This document shows positions 57,341 through 64,000 of a stretch of 64,000 nt of DNA, in pieces; position 1 is the stretch's first letter; each line of letters opens with the position of its first letter. Origin of the DNA: Dichetophora obliterata (taxonomy: Eukaryota > Arthropoda > Insecta > Diptera > Sciomyzidae); NCBI GenBank assembly GCA_963920525.1, contig OY986437.1:27282863-27346862 (forward strand), written 5' to 3'. The notes below the pieces were generated by a model. It was given only the letters and a program-made list of their open reading frames with translations. It ran no database searches and was not told the DNA's origin. The translations under genes and the position numbers were made by a program.

Positions 57341-58943
57341 CTATATATCGGTGATTCCATGTCATCGGACGCTTTTGTTCAGAAACTGATTTTGACGATT
57401 CTAAATTTTTTCAAATCTTGCACGTCGATAGTACTTTAAAAACCAAAAGTAATTGCATACTTTTTTATAATTTTTCACCATTTTTTGCAATTATTCACAG
57501 TGAAAAATTAAAAAGAAAATCAGAAATTGTCATTCAAACATGTACTCAAACAACTATATGTTCTAAGCCGTTAGTCCTACAAAAAAATGCTTAGAAAGTA
57601 TTTTAAAGTTATTGCATTGTTTTTTTTTTGCGGAGTCACAAGTGTTAGTAAAAAAACACTTGTGTAAAAATTTTAATTTTTTTGAACACTAAAAAGTTTA
57701 TTCACCTTTTTTATGGTCAGCACCACTATTTTTTTGGCGTTTTGAAAATATTATCGTATTGAGGTATTCATTCTTAATGCATTCTCAAAATTTAATGTTG
57801 GAGAATCAATTGACTACAAAGTTTTTTAATACAAAATATTTTCATTTTAATTTAAAATATAATTTTTAGTATTTTTTTACTAAACTAGGTACATATCGTC
57901 GCTGCGCCAACAAAAACTGTTATATGCTTTTAAGTAACTTTTCAGGAGAGCAAAAAACCCTCACATCCACATCAACTTTTTGAACTATTGTTTAAGTTTA
58001 CAAGAACAAAAAAAAACTATACATAAAATGTTAAAATAATTTTATAAAATTTAGTATTAATATAGGCATACATCTTAGAATTACAACCACAAAAATTTTT
58101 AGCAAATTTTAAAAATAGAGTGTTTTCAGAGGATCGTTATATTTTAACCAGTAGATACAATTTTTTAATGTTACTGATTTTACATATCGTCGCTGTACCC
58201 TATTTGATTTATATAAGTTTTTTGTATTGCCTATTTTATTTACACTGTCTTTTGATTTAGAAGTGATCAAAAACAGTTATTGCTCACAGAACTAGAAATG
58301 CTCTGAAAAAAATTTGTTTTTTGCTCTCCTGAAAAGTTACTGAAAAACTTATAACTTTTTTGTTGGCGCAGCGACGATATGTATTTAGTTAAGTTAAAAA
58401 ATACTAAAAATTCTAGTTTTAATTAAAAATGAAAGTATTTTTTATTAAAAAATATTGTAGTCAGTTTTTGAAAAATTCGTTTAAAATAGTAAACATTGAT
58501 TCTCCATCATCAAATTTTGAGATTACATTGAGAATGAATGCCTCAATATGATAATAATTTCAAAGCGCCAAAAATAATAGTGTGCTGACCAAAAAAATTG
58601 TCAAAAAAATTGTAAGTGGTCAAAAAAATTAAAATTTTTCACGAAAGCGTTGGTAAAAAAGTACACCACAAGAAAGACCAATTCAATATCTTTAAAATAT
58701 ATCTAAAACATTTTCTTGTGGGACTAACGGTTTAGAAGACATAGTTGTTTGGGTACGTGTCCGAATGACAATTTTTGATTTTCTTTATTATTTTTCACTG
58801 TGTATAACTGCAAAAAAAAAAATTAAAAACTATAAAAAATATGCAAATAGTTTTCATTTTTAAAGTCCTTTCCACGTGCAAAGTACCAAATTTTTACAAA
58901 AATGTGAGTTTCGAAAAGCGTCCGATATGAAATGACCGATATA
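57341..58943. mobile_element. Fold-back element, 1.6 kb with ~620-bp arms
   Basis: Beginning TATATCGGTGATTCCATG on the left and TATATCGGTCATTTCATA on the inverted right, the arms match imperfectly for about 620 bp each. Landmarks include 'cggacgctttt', 'cagtgaaaaat', 'gttagtcc.acaa', 'tggagaatcaat', 'catatcgtcgctgcgccaac' and 'acttttcaggagagcaaaa'. About 350 bp of unique centre separates them. No coding. Confidence 0.85.
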
Positions 58944-58944
58944 G

Positions 58945-59990
58945 ATAAATTATTCGCAAAAACTGAATTTATTTGGATTTCTTGAAAAAAAAAACACTCA
59001 TTTCTCCCAATTTAAGGCTTATAACCTTTTGTAGGGGTGGTCATAGTCCCCTAAACGATATTTGGAACATTTTTGATACTGGAAATTTTTTGGTCATCTC
59101 CCAAGGTGTTTTATCTCCGTGGGAACTATTTTTAGTAGTACTATTAATATTCCAACTATGTTATGCATTTTTTAATATTTTAGTATTTAATATATACAGA
59201 CATAAATGTTTATCGAAGAAATTTGGAACAGAAAACAAAAAATTTTAGTTTTAAATCTATTCAAAAAAAAAAAAAAAAAAGATATCAATGCCAACTTTAA
59301 TGTTTCAAATATACAAAATGTTTAAATAAATTTTTGTCTTGATTTATTGATTCAATTCAACACGACTTTCTTAATAAAATTCCACAATAAACGAATTTTT
59401 TTTGTAGTAAAAGTGAAAGAGAGCTTTGTTGAAACGCTCACTTTAAAGTTTCACTTTTGTTTTCTAAAAAAATTAGTTTAAAGTTAGTAAAATAAAATGT
59501 CAGTCAGTTGAATATTTGATCCTAAATCGTAAGAATAACTCAAATTATAATGCAATATGTCAAATAAGGGGGGAGCTTTAACTCCGACAATACCCCCTTG
59601 GTAACGAGTCTTGATAGAGTGCTTAATTTTGTTCTCTGTGATCATTGGCTAAAAATATGTAGTTTTCATCTCTTTAAACAAAAAGTGTATGAACTTTTAT
59701 TTCTTAATACAGCACTTACAATAATGTTTTTGGTGTTGTTTGCGAAAAATTTTAAAAATTACATTTTAAAGTGGTTTTAAAAGCTCATAAGAACTATGGA
59801 ACACACTTAACATACCTTAATTTTAAACTAAGAGATTTTCAGATATAAAATAATATCCAGAGTAATTCACATACAGCAGTTCATTTCTGCAGATATTTGT
59901 TTTTGAGGCATCAGAAAAATGGGATTCCATAAAAATGCATACTTTTCCTTATTTCAACTGAGTTTCTAAAAGATCACAATGTTTTAATGT
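58945..59990. other. Non-coding stretch
   Basis: Contains an A-run at 59263-59280. Nothing else recognised. Confidence 0.5.
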
Positions 59991-59992
59991 TA

Positions 59993-60166
59993 AGGCTGTG
60001 TGCGAATTGATCTAAATGCAACCTAAACTAAATTGTGTCGATAAGGCAGTGCATCCTAATTTATTAAGCATTTAGGTAGCTCGAGAATTACCTAAATTAT
60101 TTGGGAAGCACTCCCTTATCGACACAATTTAGTTTAGGCCGCATTTAGATTAATTCGCACACAGGC
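59993..60166. mobile_element. Fold-back MITE, about 175 bp
   Basis: GCTGTGTGCGAATTGATCTA on the left pairs with the inverse of the right end (GCCTGTGTGCGAATTAATCT). The pairing continues through ACTAAATTGTGTCGATAAGG, giving arms of about 57 bp. TA lies at both edges. Confidence 0.85.
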
Positions 60167-61370
60167 TATGTTTGAGAAAAAAAATTTAAGGCTCTAACGG
60201 AATTGTGTATTTTTGTCAAAACTTCTATTATATTAATACCATAAAGTTAACTTTTAATAATTTTTCAATAAGATAAAAAATTATTTATCTTCTAATAATA
60301 TTAACAAAAATAGTAAAACTTACTTTTACTTGAAAAACAGAACAAACCACCAGCGCGAAGACACGAAAACTTTGTTTTTTCCCGTCTTTATTGGCTTTCT
60401 GTAAACTTATCTGACAAGTACAAAATTTAATGTCCGTTTTTATTTTGCTTTTTTAATTATAACATATATCTTATTTTATGTTCAACAACCTTTGCGCAAA
60501 ATTTTAGATAAATTTCCGCTTCACAGCGTTGGTTACGATGGTTGCACGCCAACAAACACGTTTACCATAAAATTGCTAGTTATTGGTAGATGTTGTACTT
60601 TTGACTCATTTTAATTAAGGATTTATTTGATTTGCCACTTTCTTTATATTTTTTCTGAAAACAGATTTTTTTTTAAAAAATGACCGCTGCGCTTTATTTT
60701 GATGAATTTGTCTTGTCTTTACTTAAACAATTACTAAATCTTGTTTGGCATCAAATTATTTGCCAAGCCGCATCGATTTGTGTTGCGCTGCGTTTGTTGG
60801 CTTATTTTGTATTGACAATGCAAGCAGCAACATTTTTACTACAACAACTTGTTTTACTTTCTCAATCATACAGCAATAAAAGGAATCTTCTTGCTTTCAA
60901 GTGCATAAATATTATTACATAGTTGTTTTAATTAAACAACAGCAACGGCAGCAGCTGTGAGCAGCACTGTTAAGTTAACAGCACCCTAAGAGTAGGTTAA
61001 CAGCAGCACTAGTTGTTGATGTTGCTCTCTCTCGTTGTGCAGTCAGTTTATATTTATTAGTAAATCGCGCAGCTAATTAAACATGTGCCTCTGCGTGCGA
61101 TTGCTTCTGATAGCAGCAACAACAAAAACAACCTGTTGCTGCTGCTGTGTGTTAGTTTGATGTGTTTGTTTATCGTTTGCCAATTTGTTATCTATTTTAA
61201 TTGACTCTCCTAAAATATTTGAGCAAGTTTTGTTAGCGTTGTCGGATGTGCAGTATTCGGTTTTTTCAGAGGGTTGCTTAAAAAGTTTTTAATTGTAAAT
61301 TTATACATGTATTTTGGTAGGTAGAATGGATAAAAGTGGATTGTTTACATATTATTATCTCTATGTATAG
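60167..61370. other. Non-repetitive stretch with CAG/CAA-rich block, possibly regulatory
   Basis: No protein frame with support. 60935-61150 has clustered 'cagcaacggcagcagctg', 'aacagcagcac' and 'gcagcaacaacaaaaac', a CAGCTG E-box, a CTCTCTCTCG GAGA-type run at 61024-61034 and a TCAGTTT initiator-like site just after it. Such composition is common in fly enhancers and promoters, but this is only suggestive. Confidence 0.3.
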
Positions 61371-61464
61371 GGTGTCAACGTTTCAATATGGCGCCAGTTA
61401 ATTTAAAGACAAAGAAAAAATTGGATGGCAGTTTGGCTCTTCTATCCGCTCTTCGGTATAAACA

Positions 61465-62766
61465 TGGAAGAACTGTTTCTCTCACGCATATTTCTATATA
61501 AATACCGAAATGGCTTAAAACACAGACTTGTGTATATAACTTTGGAGTGGTTTGAAATATTTGAAAATTTATTTTCACAGAAATTATTTCTTGAGCTGTA
61601 GAACTCTGTAAAAAATGTCAAAACAACATTTTGAAAAATTGAATTTTCATCAAAAAAATCATTGGCTCATGATTTTCGATGATAGAAACTGTTTATTGAG
61701 TTATGTGTCAAAGTGAGACAATTTCTTCATATAAATGGTATGTCATATGAAAGAGTGTGAAAAAAGAAAATTTAATAAGAAAAAAAAAATAATTACAACA
61801 AAAAACATTTCGCCTATTTTTTGAGCAAAAACTGAATATTTTAGAGGTTTATTTAAAACAATATAAATAATTGATTTCATGAGGTAACGGTACATTTTTT
61901 CTTATGTCTTCAAAGTCATTTAACAGATCTTGTAGACAAAGAAAATTTGATGAAAAACGATTGAAAAATGGCTGAGATATTTGCGTGCAAAGTCAAAACT
62001 TGAAATTTCAATAGTTTTTTCTCATTCTGAGGCGATGGCCTTGCTTCAAGGAAATACGTTGTACTGAGAAGATATATATTTTTCCAGATATCTAAATAAT
62101 TTTAATGTTTGATTTTAAACGGAATTTTTTTTAACATACTATCCGTGGAAAATATAACCAAGAAGCTTTCCTATACCGTCATATTCCTCAACCAACGAAT
62201 TTTCATACAAAAATACGTTTTACTGAGAACATATATAGTTTTCGAGATATCGCTATAATTTTCATGTCAAAATAACGGAAATTTTTCAGACTTTACTATT
62301 TGTAAGAAGTTTCACCATCGCAATACATATTCGTTGTTGTTGTATAAAAAATGCTTATTGTAGGCTATCCGTAAAAGATGGCGCAAAATGTTGCAAGTAT
62401 TTTTTGCACACCTTATCAATGCCTAAAATTCCCTCTTACATTATATTCTTCCATCTGTTACAGTTCAGCTTTTATTTAGGTCGAAGGTCACAAATTTAAA
62501 ATGCAATCATACTGCGCAGCCAGATCTTTCATTTGATGCCTCTTTCACCATTCTACCTCTTCCTAGCCCTGATTCCTTACTAAAAATAATACAAAATTTC
62601 AACTTTAATATTTCGGGTCAAAGGTCATAAATTTAAAATCTAAAATGATTCTGCACATATGAGGCGCAGTACCTTTCGAATGATTAAGTTACATTGCCCT
62701 TATTCTAAAATTAATATCGAAAAAGTGTACGACAACATTTGATGTTTGTCTATTAATATATAAGAT
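61465..62766 (+). repeat. Interspersed repeat of unknown class, uninterrupted copy
   Basis: Collinear with 17903-19692 without the MITE. Contains 'tttctcattctgaggcg' (62016), 'ttcgagatatcgctataat' (62236) and ends 'tttgatgtttgtctattaa' (62740). It preserves empty sites for both the piggyBac element (TTAA near 61518) and the 526-bp MITE (62046). Confidence 0.75.
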
Positions 62767-63540
62767 TCGGTAATTTGTCCAAAAAACCAGTCTGAACGAT
62801 TTCAGTTGTACATTTTTCAAACTCAACTAAAACTTCGTACCTTTTACGAATAATGCGTACGGTCAACCTGCGAATGAATTTTTAAGTAAATACTACGAAT
62901 GTAATGAAATAAATGACGAAGTTATTCCTACAAGAAATTGACGAATGTTAAGGAATGATATCCCTTATTAGTCGAAGACCATTCTTCGAAGCAACAGAAA
63001 GCAAGGTGCATTTAATTCAAAAACGGATAAAAACTTTGACGATAAGCAAATTTATGTTTTAAAGTCATTGTAGGCAAGCAGAAGACAAAGTTAATAAATT
63101 TAATATAAAATTAATGTTTTCCAAAAAGTCGGCTTATTTTTCTATTATAAGGATCATCCAATTTGGATCCTTTTTTAATTTTTCCTAAACTTAATAAAAT
63201 GACAAACAATTCTACAGCATTTAAATTTAAGGAATTTGCAGCGATTTAGGCGAGAGCAAAGCTTCTAGTTCAAAAGCGAAAGAAAAAAATTAGGAAATTT
63301 AATAAAGTAAGCCAATTTTGGACCAAGGACTAATTTTTTAAAAAAACCTTATATCATATTTAGCAAACAATTTTACATTAGAATATGTTATAATCATAAG
63401 TTTTTTACGACTTTTTATGATGATTGTAGGAACTTGCAAGCTACTAGAACTGATTCATGATGGAAAGAGAAATAAGTAGATTGGTGTCAATGCGGTGTGA
63501 GATCCGGTGAAAAATATCTCCCTTAGCATGCGGGGAACAT
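62767..63540. other. Non-coding stretch
   Basis: Nothing recognised. Confidence 0.5.
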
Positions 63541-63690
63541 TTCAAGAATAGCGACAACGCAAATTTTTAATTTTTGCGAATGATATGGTTTTTGATCTCC
63601 TAAATCCAAATATGAAAAATTTTAGTCCACTCGAAATTTGTTTAGGAGTTAAAGGCTTCCAAAGTTAAAAGAATGGCCTAAAAATTTAAT
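63541..63690 (+). repeat. Third copy of the 51.4-kb inverted-repeat sequence
   Basis: 'caagaatagcgacaacgc', 'atatggtttttgatctcct', 'aatccaaat', 'tcgaaatttgtttaggagtt' and 'gaatggcctaaaaat' follow the order seen at 51346-51480. Confidence 0.6.
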
Positions 63691-63770
63691 ATTTTTTCAG
63701 TTTTTCAAAAAAAGTATTTTTAAATAAATATTAGAAAATTTTTGTATTATAATTTTAAAAGTTGAAATCT

Positions 63771-64000
63771 TGGGGCTCGATAGCAATTAATGCGATTTCA
63801 TTTGGCCTCGCCGCAGCACGAAACATGATCGTAAGTAGAACTAGGTTCAAGCATCTCAATATTCATAAAGCCACCTGGATGTCCCCTGATCAAAAAACCA
63901 AAAATCAAATTGATCACGTTTTGATCGACGGAAGGCACTCTTCCAGTATATTGGATGTACGCACGATCCGTGGTGCAAACATTGACTCGGATCACCATCT
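63771..64000 (+). pseudogene. LINE endonuclease domain fragment, cut by the window edge
   Basis: The plus strand is open from about 63771 to the end: ISFGLAAARNMIVSRTRFKH, then KATWMSPDQKTKNQIDHVLI, DGRHSSSILDVRTIRG and ANIDSDHH. This is the C-terminal half of the exonuclease-endonuclease-phosphatase fold in RTE/CFDP2-like non-LTR retrotransposons: 'TW.SPD....NQIDH' carries catalytic Asp and His, and 'DSDHYL' closes the domain. The nicked target would prime reverse transcription. The RT should follow beyond the window. No stop interrupts the visible part, but whether the element is intact, truncated or broken cannot be judged from this piece. Confidence 0.85.

Noticed and set aside
58973..59248. 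91-codon plus-strand frame
   Set aside because: No family features; hydrophobic stretch typical of AT-rich DNA.
60680..60922. 80-codon hydrophobic frame
   Set aside because: Looks like a membrane segment but has no conserved motif or gene context.

Overview
The window looks like TE-dense, gene-poor DNA of an insect, most likely a higher fly (Diptera). The reasons are the very high A+T content, the transposon families present (piggyBac, hAT, Tc1, a DD41D mariner relative, Helitron-like elements, Jockey/R1/RTE-like LINEs), TA- and TTAA-flanked MITEs, and one possible fly-type Inr plus splice-donor 5' exon. No convincing host protein-coding gene is visible. Almost every recognisable protein fragment comes from a transposable element, and none of the sufficiently complete ones is intact.

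Layout. 1-13.5 kb: AT-rich DNA with fold-back MITEs, a LINE 3' relic, a tandemly reiterated Helitron-like element (4750-7770) and weak dispersed repeats. 13.5-20.1 kb: a nearly complete DD41D mariner-type element (13526-14849), then a piggyBac-like element (15341-17898) whose transposase keeps its catalytic aspartates but has lost its 3' end to an inverted duplication. A repeat of about 1.3 kb lies beside it (14880-19692, second locus 61465-62766), carries a TTAA-flanked MITE, and is followed by an RTE-like LINE tail. 20-31.3 kb: a LINE reverse-transcriptase relic split by a 3.5-kb hAT element, which itself carries a Helitron-like and a TTAA-flanked element; then tRNA-like sequences and another LINE 3' end. 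31.5-32.1 kb: a very long (ATC)n(ATT)n array. 32-40.7 kb: tandem repeats, MITEs, a 423-bp hairpin and a nested palindrome cluster. 40.7-43.3 kb: a broken Tc1 element followed by a TA-flanked MITE. 45.3-48.4 kb: a hAT element with an exact 8-bp target duplication and two nested MITEs. 50.7-59 kb: a TTAA-flanked element, a hAT nested in a hAT with a further TIR element inside (52442-57290), and a 1.6-kb fold-back. 60-61.4 kb: non-repetitive, CAG/CAA-rich DNA that could be regulatory. 63.77-64 kb: the endonuclease domain of a LINE that runs off the window.

The parts do not work together as a pathway. They record successive insertions, and several layers can be ordered because target-site duplications survive. 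Coordinates of TIRs and TSDs were read by eye. Protein family calls rest on recognised motifs, not on database searches.
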